Of a stretch of DNA of 64,000 nucleotides, positions 16,744-24,854 are shown in pieces. The stretch lies in NCBI GenBank assembly GCA_024683935.1, contig JAIKXV010000113.1, positions 1 through 64,000 of the forward strand, given 5' to 3'. Positions within the stretch are counted from its first letter, which is position 1. Every line of letters starts with the position of its first letter. The position numbers and the translations under genes are program-made. The notes under the pieces are model-generated. The model ran no database searches. It saw only the letters and a program-made list of their open reading frames with translations, and was not told where the DNA came from. The stretch comes from Lachnospiraceae bacterium. GTDB taxonomy: Bacteria > Bacillota_A > Clostridia > Lachnospirales > Lachnospiraceae.

Positions 16744-18957
16744 TCACATGTTTTTCAGTTCGTTCTTTCTGACATACATCAGGGCATCGGCTCTTTCAAA
16801 TACCTCGTGGTAGTTCTTATCCGTTTCCCTGTCATATTCCGATATACCGGTGGCTATGACCACCTGACAGTTCCTCTTGTTGTACTCGACCCGTCTGTTC
16901 AGATCCTCCATGATCTCCTGCCGTCTATCGTAGTCCCGGCCGGTAAGAATGACTACAAATTCGTCTCCTCCGATCCTGAACACAGGGCTGTGCTTGAAGT
17001 ACTCGCATATCATGCGGCAGGCGTCCTTTATAAGCAGGTCTCCGGCCTTGTGGCCCATGGAGTCATTGACCTGCTTCAATCCGTTTATATCACATACCAG
17101 TACAGCAAAATCTTCCGCTTCACCGTCTGCCATGGATGATTCAATAGAATCCTCCTTCTCAGCATAGGCGGTTTTACTCTTTACCCCGGTAAGAGGATCG
17201 GTGTAGGCGGCATTCTTTGCCTCCTCCAGTTCCTTTTCATGCTCTGCTTCACGCTTGACCATGATCGAATGGTTGCTTAGGATTATCCACACCGCAAAGG
17301 TGAAGAGGAGCAGGGTAAAGCCGGTACTGTAATTATTTACCCTGGTAAGGGCCTGCATTTCCCTCATAACAAGTTCCCTGCTGACCGCCGATGTTTCCCT
17401 GCTGTAGTGCGCGATGATATTATTCATGGAATTCTGGGTGAAAATGGCCGAAAGCTGCTTTACCCATTCCAGCAGGGTCATGAGTATCAGCATGAGGAGA
17501 ACCACCCACACAACTCCGGTTCTTCCGAATCTCCTGTTCTTATGGTCATGACGGAGAATGTGATGGAAGAATACCATTCCTATAATCGCCCAGATCGCAA
17601 AGAGAAAATAGGACTCGGTAGCCATGGATCCCGACGAAAGGAAATTCGGCACGAGGAGCATGATTACGAAGGCCGCCATTACCAAAACTCCGATGATTCC
17701 GGTTATGATCTCGGTAAGCCTCTTCTCCTTCCAGGCATGTACAAGAGCGGCTCCTGAAACAAATCCGTATATCAATGAAGCCCCCAGGGCGGTGACATCC
17801 ACAATCCACCCCACCGCAGTACGCCCGATAAAAGGAATGATGAGCGACGCTATCACGATCAGCCAGAAAGCGTTCGGGGGATTTTTCATTGCATTCAGCA
17901 GCGAATACCGCTCCGAAAAGACCTGATCCTTTGACAGTCCGTAAATAAGCCGGCTGAGGGCAACGCTGTTGCAGATAAGGCTCGTTATCACAACAGAAAA
18001 GAGAACCATTATCAGTATCACTTCACCGGTGATCCCTATATGTTGAAAAGTGGCGTAGAAAGCAGGAAGCCCTCTAAGTCCGCCCACCTTTCCCAGATCC
18101 CTGATATATTCAAACCAGTTCTCATATTCCGGCGGAAATGCCGATACAGAAATAAAGATCATAAAGAGATATAAAAGGGTAACGGCAGCGACTGAAAGAC
18201 AGAGGATACGGAATATCTTCTTTACAGGGAAATTAATCTCTTCCGAAAAATGAGATATGTTTTCAAAGCCGATAAAGGCCCAGGGAGAGATAAAGGCTAT
18301 GTGGGCGATCTGATACGCTATGGATGAATCCGGCGCAAAGACAGGCTGCATCACACTGAAATCCCCTTTAAGCTTCAGGAGCGCCGCCACAAAGCAGATA
18401 CTTATGCCTACAGCAAATATAATGGACAGTATCACTACGACAACTATCTTCAGCTTTTTGGTAAAGGTGCAGAAAAGCGCGGTAATAACTACTGCAGCCA
18501 GTGACAGCAGTATCTCACCCAGATAAATATCATAGCCAAAAACGGAATAATGAAAGCCGAAACGGAAGAAATCCCCTATGAGGTATCCTGCAAAGATGGG
18601 CAGGGAAGTGACATTTGCCCAGAATACGGCGATATAGGTCAGTATCAGAAACCATGCAGTCAGGAATCCGTAGTCAAAACCAAAGGCCTTCTTCGTATAA
18701 GTGTAGGCACCTCCCGCATCCGGATAGGTCTCAATCATGTAGTGATAATTCCTGGCAATAATAAACATCACCAGGGCTCCTATAACCAGCCCCAGTGTGC
18801 TTCCAAGCGGTCCCGCACTCGACAGGTAAGCATTTCCCGTCACAACGAAGGAACCACAGCCTATGGCAGTGCCTATGGATATAGCCCAGATGCCAAGACC
18901 CGATATGTATCTGTCCAAACCCCTTTTTTCTGAATTTCCGGAAGGTGTATTATCCAT
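16744..18957 (-). CDS. APC-family amino acid permease fused to a GGDEF (diguanylate cyclase) domain
   Basis: 737 residues from the ATG at 18955-18957 (longest frame begins 5 codons earlier). Roughly residues 15-480 are an APC-superfamily transporter: GLGIWAISIGTAIGCGSFVV is the typical TM1 and YPDAGGAYTYTKKAFG the loop after TM2; about twelve hydrophobic segments follow. Two extra membrane segments (VVWVVLLMLILMTLLEW and FTLLLFTFAVWIIL) flank a ~35-residue external loop, then a short coiled coil and a GGDEF domain (DPLTGV, VCDINGLKQVND, RIGGDEFVVIL ~75 residues from the end). The active-site GGDEF is intact; no RxxD inhibitory site precedes it. Probably couples a nutrient to cyclic di-GMP. 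Third gene after two small membrane proteins. Confidence 0.93.
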   Translation of the reverse strand: MDNTPSGNSEKRGLDRYISGLGIWAISIGTAIGCGSFVVTGNAYLSSAGPLGSTLGLVIGALVMFIIARNYHYMIETYPDAGGAYTYTKKAFGFDYGFLTAWFLILTYIAVFWANVTSLPIFAGYLIGDFFRFGFHYSVFGYDIYLGEILLSLAAVVITALFCTFTKKLKIVVVVILSIIFAVGISICFVAALLKLKGDFSVMQPVFAPDSSIAYQIAHIAFISPWAFIGFENISHFSEEINFPVKKIFRILCLSVAAVTLLYLFMIFISVSAFPPEYENWFEYIRDLGKVGGLRGLPAFYATFQHIGITGEVILIMVLFSVVITSLICNSVALSRLIYGLSKDQVFSERYSLLNAMKNPPNAFWLIVIASLIIPFIGRTAVGWIVDVTALGASLIYGFVSGAALVHAWKEKRLTEIITGIIGVLVMAAFVIMLLVPNFLSSGSMATESYFLFAIWAIIGMVFFHHILRHDHKNRRFGRTGVVWVVLLMLILMTLLEWVKQLSAIFTQNSMNNIIAHYSRETSAVSRELVMREMQALTRVNNYSTGFTLLLFTFAVWIILSNHSIMVKREAEHEKELEEAKNAAYTDPLTGVKSKTAYAEKEDSIESSMADGEAEDFAVLVCDINGLKQVNDSMGHKAGDLLIKDACRMICEYFKHSPVFRIGGDEFVVILTGRDYDRRQEIMEDLNRRVEYNKRNCQVVIATGISEYDRETDKNYHEVFERADALMYVRKNELKNM

Positions 18958-18973
18958 ACTCTCTCCGTCCATT

Positions 18974-19002
18974 CAGGGCAGACGGCATAACCGCCTGCCC
19001 TG
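18974..19002 (-). other. Intercistronic hairpin before the permease-GGDEF gene
   Basis: 12-bp stem CAGGGCAGGCGG / CCGTCTGCCCTG with one mismatch and a 5-base loop, ending 16 bases before the chosen start codon. No T-tract follows, so it is not a terminator. It may set relative expression or mRNA processing within the operon. Confidence 0.6.
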
Positions 19003-19007
19003 ATATC

Positions 19008-19316
19008 TTACTGTCCCTTGATAGCCAGACGAACCGTACCCTTCGGGTCAGTTACAAGAAGCTTTACGATCCAGATCACAAGTCCCAGTGCGATAACCGA
19101 AAGACCTAAGAAGGTATCATTCAGCATATCTGCAGCTGCGGGAGTAAAATATTCCATTCCGCTCTCAGAATACTCAAAAAGAGCGTCCACAAGCCACATC
19201 AGGGAAGCTCCCCAAAAGAGGAAGCAAAGGGTCTCAAACTGCATATCGTTATTCTTTCTGTTGTACCAGAGTACAGTAGAAACAACTGCTGCAAAAACAG
19301 TGATAAGGAGTGTCAT
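19008..19316 (-). CDS. Small membrane protein, unknown function
   Basis: 102 residues with three hydrophobic stretches: residues 1-17 (MTLLITVFAAVVSTVLW), ~29-45 (TLCFLFWGASLMWLVDAL) and ~70-88 (FLGLSVIALGLVIWIVKLL). A short polar loop lies between the second and third. I do not recognise the family. Its ATG overlaps the TAA of the preceding gene (TAATG), so the two are translationally coupled, and the permease-GGDEF gene follows 50 bases later. The operon suggests that the three act together, perhaps as accessory membrane subunits. Confidence 0.75.
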   Translation of the reverse strand: MTLLITVFAAVVSTVLWYNRKNNDMQFETLCFLFWGASLMWLVDALFEYSESGMEYFTPAAADMLNDTFLGLSVIALGLVIWIVKLLVTDPKGTVRLAIKGQ

Positions 19317-19711
19317 TATGCTTCACTCCTTTCTGCCGCCTTGCGGCTGATGATCACATCAGCGGCTTTGCACATGATAAGCCATACCACGGTTACAAGA
19401 ACTGCCATGCATACTCCGGCTGTTGCCATTTCATGGAACATCTCCGCCGCATCCGACGGGTCGCTCATGGCCGATAGGAAGGGGAACCAGGGTACCACCT
19501 CACCATGCCATATATGCTCGAACAGGAGCAGTATAACTCCTCCTACCAGCATATCCTTTAACCAGCTTAACTTCCTGCTGAAAGGTATGGTATTTTTGCC
19601 ATTATCAGCAATATCAACACTACCGCTCACTGCGGCTTCCTTCTTCTCTACGGCTTTTTCTACTGCTGTAACTATCACAGCCTCAGCTGCGGGAACTAAA
19701 AAACAAGCCAT
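19316..19711 (-). CDS. Small membrane protein, unknown function
   Basis: 131 residues: a short hydrophobic N-terminus (MACFLVPAAEAVIVTAVEKA), a charged stretch rich in Lys/Glu, then two clear membrane segments (MLVGGVILLLFEHIW and ATAGVCMAVLVTVVWLIMC). Not recognised. First gene of the operon with the 102-residue membrane protein and the permease-GGDEF fusion. Start has CAGGAGGAGAAAA. The promoter at 19769-19796 lies back-to-back with that of the MarR gene, so the MarR regulator could control both directions. Confidence 0.75.
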   Translation of the reverse strand: MACFLVPAAEAVIVTAVEKAVEKKEAAVSGSVDIADNGKNTIPFSRKLSWLKDMLVGGVILLLFEHIWHGEVVPWFPFLSAMSDPSDAAEMFHEMATAGVCMAVLVTVVWLIMCKAADVIISRKAAERSEA

Positions 19712-19768
19712 TTTTCTCCTCCTGTAACGCTTTTTTACGCATTAAAATTTGAATGTGTATATTTCATT

Positions 19769-19796
19769 AGTTTACAACAATAGTGCTAAATGTCAA
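19769..19796 (-). promoter_or_regulatory. Promoter of the small-membrane-protein/permease-GGDEF operon
   Basis: Minus-strand TTGACA (19791-19796), 16-base spacer, TAAACT (19769-19774). Confidence 0.55.
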
Positions 19797-19817
19797 TGGT
19801 TTCAGGGCACTCTTGCG

Positions 19818-19846
19818 TTGACAAAGAGGCGGAAAAACGTCATAAT
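19818..19846 (+). promoter_or_regulatory. Promoter facing the MarR gene
   Basis: TTGACA (19818-19823), 17-base spacer, CATAAT (19841-19846). It lies 150 bases from the marR start; a second TATAAT at about 19977 could also be used. Confidence 0.6.
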
Positions 19847-19865
19847 TTAATTGCGAGCAATTAAA
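19846..19865 (+). promoter_or_regulatory. Palindromic operator candidate for the MarR-family repressor
   Basis: TTTAATTGCGAGCAATTAAA: a perfect 9-2-9 palindrome that begins in the -10 box and covers the predicted transcription start. Size and position are typical for autoregulation by a MarR dimer. Confidence 0.65.
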
Positions 19866-19930
19866 AGGTCCTTCGCTTCGCTCAGGATGACACGGGGTGC
19901 TCACAATGACGCCGGGGGCTCACAATGACA
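19866..19930 (+). repeat. Dispersed intergenic repeat, copy with tandem half-units
   Basis: AGGTCCTTCGCTTCGCTCAG then GATGACA, followed by two further degenerate units, GTGCTCACAATGAC and GGGCTCACAATGACA. Spacing of the reiterated ends is about 18 bases. Confidence 0.75.
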
Positions 19931-19998
19931 CTGGGTATCACTGATTACTGCGGGCGTTAAGAATGATATTGTTCACGTATAATTAAACGGGGGTTGGT

Positions 19999-20445
19999 AT
20001 GAATATGGATAAGTATGACTGTCTGAAAATCGAAAATCAGCTTTGTTTTCCTTTGTACGCATGTGCAAAGGAGATGGTACGGAAATACACTCCATTGCTG
20101 AATGAACTGGATCTCACCTATACCCAGTACATCACAATGATGATACTGTGGGAAAAGAAGAAGACCAATGTTAAGGAGCTGGGAGAAAAACTGTTCCTCG
20201 ATTCCGGAACCCTGACGCCGCTTCTGAAAAAGCTGGAATCCAAAAACTATATTGAGAGAAAACGTTCAAAAACCGATGAAAGGAACCTCATAGTCAGCAT
20301 CACAAAGGAGGGCATGGCTCTGAGGGACAAGGCGCTGTCCGTTCCTTCCGAAATGGGAAAATGCGTCTGTCTGCCGGAAAATGAAGCAAAGGAGCTTTAC
20401 GAACTGCTTTACAAGGTACTGGACCATCTTTCAAAAAGGGCATGA
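19999..20445 (+). CDS. MarR-family repressor, OhrR/SarZ-like (thiol-based peroxide sensor)
   Basis: 148 residues with a winged helix (VKELGEKLFLDSGTLTPLLKKLESKNYIERKRSKTDERN, described by its central recognition helix and wing). The N-terminus IENQLCFPLYACAKE carries C16 at the position of the reactive cysteine of Bacillus OhrR (C15), plus C22; two more cysteines (KCVCLPE) lie near residues 116-118. OhrR proteins release DNA when the cysteine is oxidised by organic peroxides. No ohr gene is nearby. Start has a GGGGG sequence 5 bases upstream. A 9-2-9 palindrome at the upstream promoter suggests autoregulation. Confidence 0.9.
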   Translation: MNMDKYDCLKIENQLCFPLYACAKEMVRKYTPLLNELDLTYTQYITMMILWEKKKTNVKELGEKLFLDSGTLTPLLKKLESKNYIERKRSKTDERNLIVSITKEGMALRDKALSVPSEMGKCVCLPENEAKELYELLYKVLDHLSKRA

Positions 20446-20468
20446 AACAAGCCGGCTGAGGTAATGAC

Positions 20469-21170
20469 ATGAAACGTATCGCTGTCTGCGATGACGAGCA
20501 GAGATGCATTGATGATGTCCTGGCTCTCATAAGCGAATACCGGCAGCTCCATCCGGATCTGGAAACCGAAGTCCATTCCTATTCCACTTCCGGATCACTG
20601 CTCTCTGCCAGAGAAAAAAAGAGCTTTGATGTCTACATACTGGATGTTTACATAGACGCCATGAGCGGGGTTGATATCGCCGGTGAGATAAGAAAAGATA
20701 ATGACGAAGCCGCCATCATCTTCCTTACAACATCGGGAGTACATTACCGGGATGCTTTCCGGGTGAAGGCTGCCCACTATCTGGAAAAGCCGGTGGACAA
20801 GCAGGAATTCTTCGAAGCTCTGGACAGGGTTTTTGATGATGCGAGTGAAAAGTATTACGCCGCAAAGGATATAGACGGGCTTACAAAGGTGAGACTGTCG
20901 GACATCTATTATATCCTGAGCGAGGACCACTATAAATCCATAGTTACCCCGGACAAATCATTTTTAGTGCGGGGTACCATGCAGGAGATAATGGAGGGGA
21001 TCGGCGACGAATCCTTCTATCTCCTTAATAACAAGGTGATACTGAATCTCAAACGTATGAAAAAGATCAACTCTTCTGAGATAGAAATGGAGGATGGGAA
21101 GATCTTTCCCGTGCCCAGAGGGTGCTACAGGAGTATCAGCGATCTGTTTTTAAAGTATTCTTTTGAGTAA
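20469..21170 (+). CDS. LytTR-family response regulator (orphan)
   Basis: 233 residues. The N-terminal receiver domain has the acidic pair (CDDE, residues 7-10), phospho-acceptor D59 in VYILDVY, T in FLTTSG and K in YLEKPVD. The C-terminal half is a LytTR DNA-binding domain (KVRLSDIYYILSEDHYKSI... and YLLNNKVILNLKRMKKI...PVPRGCYRSI). Such proteins typically control peptides, bacteriocins or surface genes with a HPK10-type kinase, but no kinase gene is adjacent. It follows marR by 23 bases. Confidence 0.92.
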   Translation: MKRIAVCDDEQRCIDDVLALISEYRQLHPDLETEVHSYSTSGSLLSAREKKSFDVYILDVYIDAMSGVDIAGEIRKDNDEAAIIFLTTSGVHYRDAFRVKAAHYLEKPVDKQEFFEALDRVFDDASEKYYAAKDIDGLTKVRLSDIYYILSEDHYKSIVTPDKSFLVRGTMQEIMEGIGDESFYLLNNKVILNLKRMKKINSSEIEMEDGKIFPVPRGCYRSISDLFLKYSFE

Positions 21171-21198
21171 GCTCTGAACCGGAAAGGAGAAGTCCCGG

Positions 21199-21393
21199 AT
21201 GCCTTCATATACAGACGACGGGTTCCTCATAGTAAAAGAAATGCATAGCTGTGAACACTTCGAGCCTGTACCGGGACGGCTTTTTTGCATGAAAGAATGC
21301 TGGTACTGCAAATGGGCCGGGTTTCAGGATGACGAGACTATGAACGGAGATGAGAGCAGTGTTTGTAAATATCCGGGGAATGCGAGGGAATGA
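21199..21393 (+). CDS. Small cysteine-rich protein, unknown function
   Basis: 64 residues with AAAGGAG nine bases before the ATG, so translation is credible. Five cysteines: one in MHSCEHFEPV, then CMKECWYCKWAGF (a CxxxCxxC cluster) and one in SSVCKYPG. The spacing suggests a small zinc or iron-sulfur binding fold. No signal peptide or membrane segment. Not recognised. It lies 28 bases after the LytTR regulator and is followed directly by a copy of the dispersed repeat. Confidence 0.65.
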   Translation: MPSYTDDGFLIVKEMHSCEHFEPVPGRLFCMKECWYCKWAGFQDDETMNGDESSVCKYPGNARE

Positions 21394-21395
21394 AT

Positions 21396-21461
21396 AAGAT
21401 CCTTCGCTTACGCTCAGGATGACAAGCAGGCTCAGGATGTCATTCGGGATCAGGATGACAG
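21396..21461 (+). repeat. Dispersed intergenic repeat, copy with tandem half-units
   Basis: AAGATCCTTCGCTTACGCTC then AGGATGACAA, followed by GGCTCAGGATGTCATT and GGGATCAGGATGACAG. Three right-half units in a row. Confidence 0.8.
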
Positions 21462-21482
21462 TTGGTATCAGGAGGTATAAAT

Positions 21483-21860
21483 ATGGGTTACAAGGAATCA
21501 TACGACCAGTGGAAGGAATTTTTCATAGCGGACTTCAAGCCGAACCTGGCTGAGAATGTGGTGGAGGAACCGCTGGAAAACCCGATAACACATAAAACCG
21601 AATTCGTGAAATTCAATCTGATGCACGCCTTCGAAATAGGCTACATCTCGGAATATCTGGCGGACCGGGTACGGACGGCCGTGATGAAGGCTTCCCTTAC
21701 CGGAGAATCCCCCGCCTCACTTCTCCATGATCTGGTCATTCAGGAGATAAACCTGGGAGACAGAACCGTCATGGGCATGGTATTCGGAAAGAGCATGCCT
21801 GCCAATGCGGCTCCGGAGAAAGCTCCCGATACCTGGTGGGCAGAAGAGGGAATGTCCTGA
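21483..21860 (+). CDS. Hypothetical protein
   Basis: 125 residues starting at the ATG 21483-21485 with a strong AGGAGG seven bases upstream. No membrane segment. The N-terminal part is rich in aromatic and charged residues (YDQWKEFFIADFKP), the middle looks helical (FEIGYISEYLADRVRTAVMKAS), and the end is Pro/Ala-rich (MPANAAPEKAPDTWWAEEG). No family recognised and no near gene that suggests a role; the next gene is 90 bases away. Confidence 0.65.
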   Translation: MGYKESYDQWKEFFIADFKPNLAENVVEEPLENPITHKTEFVKFNLMHAFEIGYISEYLADRVRTAVMKASLTGESPASLLHDLVIQEINLGDRTVMGMVFGKSMPANAAPEKAPDTWWAEEGMS

Positions 21861-21950
21861 AAATCCCCGAAAAGTTCATTTATTTTTAATTGAAACGCCT
21901 GCTCTCTTGCGGTATAATAAGGTTGGTATTTTATCGAGAGAATTCAGGGA

Positions 21951-22292
21951 ATGAACGAAGAAAACATTGTTAAACCGAATAATAACGGCCTGGCCACTGC
22001 CGCACTTATATTGGGAATAGTGGCGGCTCTCGGATTTGTCTTTGTTTTCCCGCCCTTTATTTTCGGCGCCACAGCCATTGTGCTGGGTCTTCTGTCAAAG
22101 ACCGGCGACAGCATGAGCATGAGGGCAAAGATTGGAATATGCATGGGAACTCTCAGCATTCTTCTCCTGTGCCTTATCCTGATCTCGGCGGTTCATATAA
22201 TAATGACGAACCCCGGCATGCTGGATGAATTCCGCAATAATTTTGATGAGATATACAACGGGTTATTAACGCAGGAAGGAGGCTATATATGA
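21951..22292 (+). CDS. DUF4190-like two-segment membrane protein
   Basis: 113 residues. After a short Asn-rich lead (EENIVKPNNNGLATAALILG) come two hydrophobic segments with a glycine-rich first one (ALILGIVAALGFVFVFPPFI, IFGATAIVLGLLS) and a second after SMRAKIGICMG (TLSILLLCLILISAVHIIM). This pattern resembles DUF4190. The C-terminal ~30 residues are soluble. The stop overlaps the start of the next gene (ATGA), so it is probably a partner of the HExxH protein encoded there. Confidence 0.75.
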   Translation: MNEENIVKPNNNGLATAALILGIVAALGFVFVFPPFIFGATAIVLGLLSKTGDSMSMRAKIGICMGTLSILLLCLILISAVHIIMTNPGMLDEFRNNFDEIYNGLLTQEGGYI

Positions 22293-22816
22293 TAGACGGA
22301 ATAAATACCGGTTTCTACGGTAATCCTTTTTCTGATTATTCGCCTCTTGCCGGATCCTTTGGCGCTCCTGTAGACAGGGTCGGCGGTGCCGAAGAGGTAA
22401 AGAAGCCCATCCTGAATCCCGGTGAGTCCACCAAGGTCATTGGTGCCCACAAGTCCTCTCCCGCAGAGTGTCAGACCTGTAAGGAAAGAAAGTATCAGGA
22501 CGGCTCGGATGAGATGGTTTCTTTCAAGTCAGCTGCCCATATTTCTCCCGAAGCTGCCCCCAGTGCGGTTCGTGCCCATGAGGGAGAGCATGTTTCAAAT
22601 GCCTACAAGAAGGCTGCGGAGGATGGAGGAAAGGTGCTTCAGGCTTCTGTGCGCATCAAGATGGGTATCTGCCCCGAGTGCGGCAGGACCTTTGTTTCCG
22701 GTGGCGAGACCAATACAAAGATAGAATATCCTAATGAAGAAAATCCTTACATGAAAAATCAGAAAGCGAGGGATAACGGTCTGCTTTCAGGCATGAACCT
22801 TTCGTTATCCGCATAG
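22289..22816 (+). CDS. Putative zinc metallopeptidase-like protein, SprA-related, with two CxxC knuckles
   Basis: 175 residues. VRAHEGEHVSNA contains HExxH (H97, E98, H101) and is preceded by SPEAAPSA; a downstream VSGGET (E140) may be the third metal ligand. This matches the layout of the SprA-related putative metalloprotease domain (HExxH then GGE). Unlike the proteins I know, it adds two CxxC pairs, CQTC at 61-64 and CPEC at 128-131, the second inserted between the HExxH and GGE motifs. No signal peptide. Coupled by a 4-base overlap to a small membrane protein. Confidence 0.75.
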   Translation: MIDGINTGFYGNPFSDYSPLAGSFGAPVDRVGGAEEVKKPILNPGESTKVIGAHKSSPAECQTCKERKYQDGSDEMVSFKSAAHISPEAAPSAVRAHEGEHVSNAYKKAAEDGGKVLQASVRIKMGICPECGRTFVSGGETNTKIEYPNEENPYMKNQKARDNGLLSGMNLSLSA

Positions 22817-22817
22817 C

Positions 22818-23642
22818 ATGAGAAGCAGCAAAGAACTCAGAGCAGCTGCCAGAGAAAGCCTCTCCGGCAATTACGGCGTCGTTATCGGCGCCTATATCAT
22901 ATATACGATAATAATAAACACCATTTCGGCTCCTCTCAGTCTCATAACCGGTGCGGGAGAGATCATGGGAGCCTCTCTTGTCGGTGCCTTAGTCTCACTG
23001 CCCGTTTCAGTTTTGATCTCGATCATTTCAGTTGTATTGAATACCGGGGTAAATAAGATCTGTTATGACGTGGTAAATGGCGAAAGGGCGGATCTGACCA
23101 ATATTTTCTATTGTCTGACCCACAATCCTCTGACGGTGATATGTACATATTTCTGGATACTGCTCTATATACTGCCCGGAGCAGTCGTACTCCTTGTTGG
23201 AACCGGAATATTTATGGGTCTTACCATGTTTTCCGAAAGTACTGCAGCTTTTGCTGCGGGAGTTGCGGCATTCTCAATTGCCGCACTGTTTTATGTCATA
23301 TGGATCATTATCATCGCACTGAAGGTCTCCATGACCTATTTCCTGTATTATGAAAATCCGGAAATGAAAGCCGGAGATCTGGTAAGAACCTCCATCCGCA
23401 TGATGAGAGGCCACAATCTCCGGCTCTTTAAATTATATTTCAGCTATATCGGTTATTATCTTTTAGGGCTCCTGTCCTGTGGTCTCGCACTGCTCTGGGT
23501 AAGCCCGAATTTCACAGCCGCCACGGCTCTGTTCTACGCAGATCTCCGTTCCGGAAGCGTCCCTCCTGTTTCAGAGGAACCGGAAAAGAGTACTGTCTAT
23601 ACCGAAGCACCGGCTTATTACGGACAGGAATACTGGAACTGA
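22818..23642 (+). CDS. DUF975 family integral membrane protein
   Basis: 274 residues, starting 1 base after the previous stop. The opening RSSKELRAAARESLSGNYGV is the DUF975 signature, followed by five or six hydrophobic segments and the C-terminal ILLGLLSCGLALLWVSPNFT-like motif (here YLLGLLSCGLALLWVSP) and ALFYADLRSG. The tail is soluble and Tyr/Pro-rich. Function unknown; the family is widespread in Firmicutes. Probably last in a three-gene unit with the DUF4190-like and HExxH proteins; the next gene converges. Confidence 0.88.
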   Translation: MRSSKELRAAARESLSGNYGVVIGAYIIYTIIINTISAPLSLITGAGEIMGASLVGALVSLPVSVLISIISVVLNTGVNKICYDVVNGERADLTNIFYCLTHNPLTVICTYFWILLYILPGAVVLLVGTGIFMGLTMFSESTAAFAAGVAAFSIAALFYVIWIIIIALKVSMTYFLYYENPEMKAGDLVRTSIRMMRGHNLRLFKLYFSYIGYYLLGLLSCGLALLWVSPNFTAATALFYADLRSGSVPPVSEEPEKSTVYTEAPAYYGQEYWN

Positions 23643-23645
23643 TTG

Positions 23646-24854
23646 TCAGTCTTCCAGGCCGAAGGCGTCATGTGCCGCCTGCAGCGCCCTGTCAGTATCT
23701 GTTCTGTCTATCAGCACCGTTACCCTTATCTCTGATGTGGATATCATATTGATGTTTATGCCAGCATTGAAAAGGCACTCGAACATCTTGGCAGCCACAC
23801 CGGGAGAGCTCATCATTCCCGCACCGACAACAGACACCTTGGAAACATGATCATTGAAGCTCACATCCTTTGCATGCAGGGACTTCAGGTTTTCCTTTAT
23901 GACGTCTATTGCAACGGGGCCGTCGTCGCTGCCCACGGTAAAGGAAATATCCTTTGTGCCGTCACGTCCTATGGACTGCAGTATCATGTCCACATTGATA
24001 TTCTTCTTCGAAATAAGGTCGAAGAGCTTAAATGCCATACCGGGTCTGTCCTCCATACCAAGAACAGAGATACGTGTGGTATTCTTATCAGCTGCAACTC
24101 CCGAAACCAACATTCCTTCCACTTTAGCCACCTCCTTGATGACGGTTCCTTCGGATTCATTAAGACTGGATCGTACCACGAGAGGTACGTTATATTTCTT
24201 TGCAAGCTCTACGGAACGGTTATGCAGAACACCTGCTCCCAGGGTGGCGAGATCCAGCATTTCATCATAAGAGATCTCCTTCATCTTTCTTGCACCCTTT
24301 ACTATCCTGGGGTCTGCCGTATATACTCCGTCCACATCCGTAAAGATCTCACAGCTGTCCGCATGAAGCGCCGCTGCCAAAGCTACGGCTGTGGTATCCG
24401 ATCCGCCTCTGCCGAGTGTCGTATAGTCGTCATATTTATTGACACCCTGGAAACCGGTAACTATCACTATCTTCCGGCTCTCGATCTCGTGCTCTATGCG
24501 GTCGGTATCTATCCTTTTAAGCCTGGCATTTCCGTATACCCTGGTGGTGTGCATGGACACCTGGAAAGCGTTCAGTGACACGGAAGGTATACCCATAGTG
24601 GCAAATGCCATTGACATCAGCGCCACGCTTGTCTGCTCTCCTGTGGTAAGGAGCATATCCAGTTCCCTCTTCGGGGGATCCGGATTGATCTCACGTGCCA
24701 TATCTATAAGCACATCCGTCTGCTTTCCCATTGCCGACAGGACCATGACCACATTATTGCCTTCCTGCCAGTCTTTTGCACAGCGCCGGGCCACATTCAT
24801 GATCCTGTCCTTGTCCCCAACGCTGGTACCGCCGAATTTCTTTACTAATAACAT
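23646..24854 (-). CDS. lysC: Aspartate kinase (monofunctional, two ACT domains)
   Basis: Phosphorylates aspartate at the start of lysine, threonine and methionine synthesis. 402 residues: amino acid kinase domain with VKKFGGTSVGD, LLTTGEQTS, VTGFQGV and LGRGGSDTTAVALAAAL, then two ACT domains (VSGVAADKNTTRISVLG and VSVVGAGMMSSPGVAAKMF) that mediate feedback inhibition. The start ATG shares a base with the hom stop (TAATG), so hom and lysC are translationally coupled. Which end product inhibits it cannot be told from sequence. Confidence 0.96.
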   Translation of the reverse strand: MLLVKKFGGTSVGDKDRIMNVARRCAKDWQEGNNVVMVLSAMGKQTDVLIDMAREINPDPPKRELDMLLTTGEQTSVALMSMAFATMGIPSVSLNAFQVSMHTTRVYGNARLKRIDTDRIEHEIESRKIVIVTGFQGVNKYDDYTTLGRGGSDTTAVALAAALHADSCEIFTDVDGVYTADPRIVKGARKMKEISYDEMLDLATLGAGVLHNRSVELAKKYNVPLVVRSSLNESEGTVIKEVAKVEGMLVSGVAADKNTTRISVLGMEDRPGMAFKLFDLISKKNINVDMILQSIGRDGTKDISFTVGSDDGPVAIDVIKENLKSLHAKDVSFNDHVSKVSVVGAGMMSSPGVAAKMFECLFNAGININMISTSEIRVTVLIDRTDTDRALQAAHDAFGLED

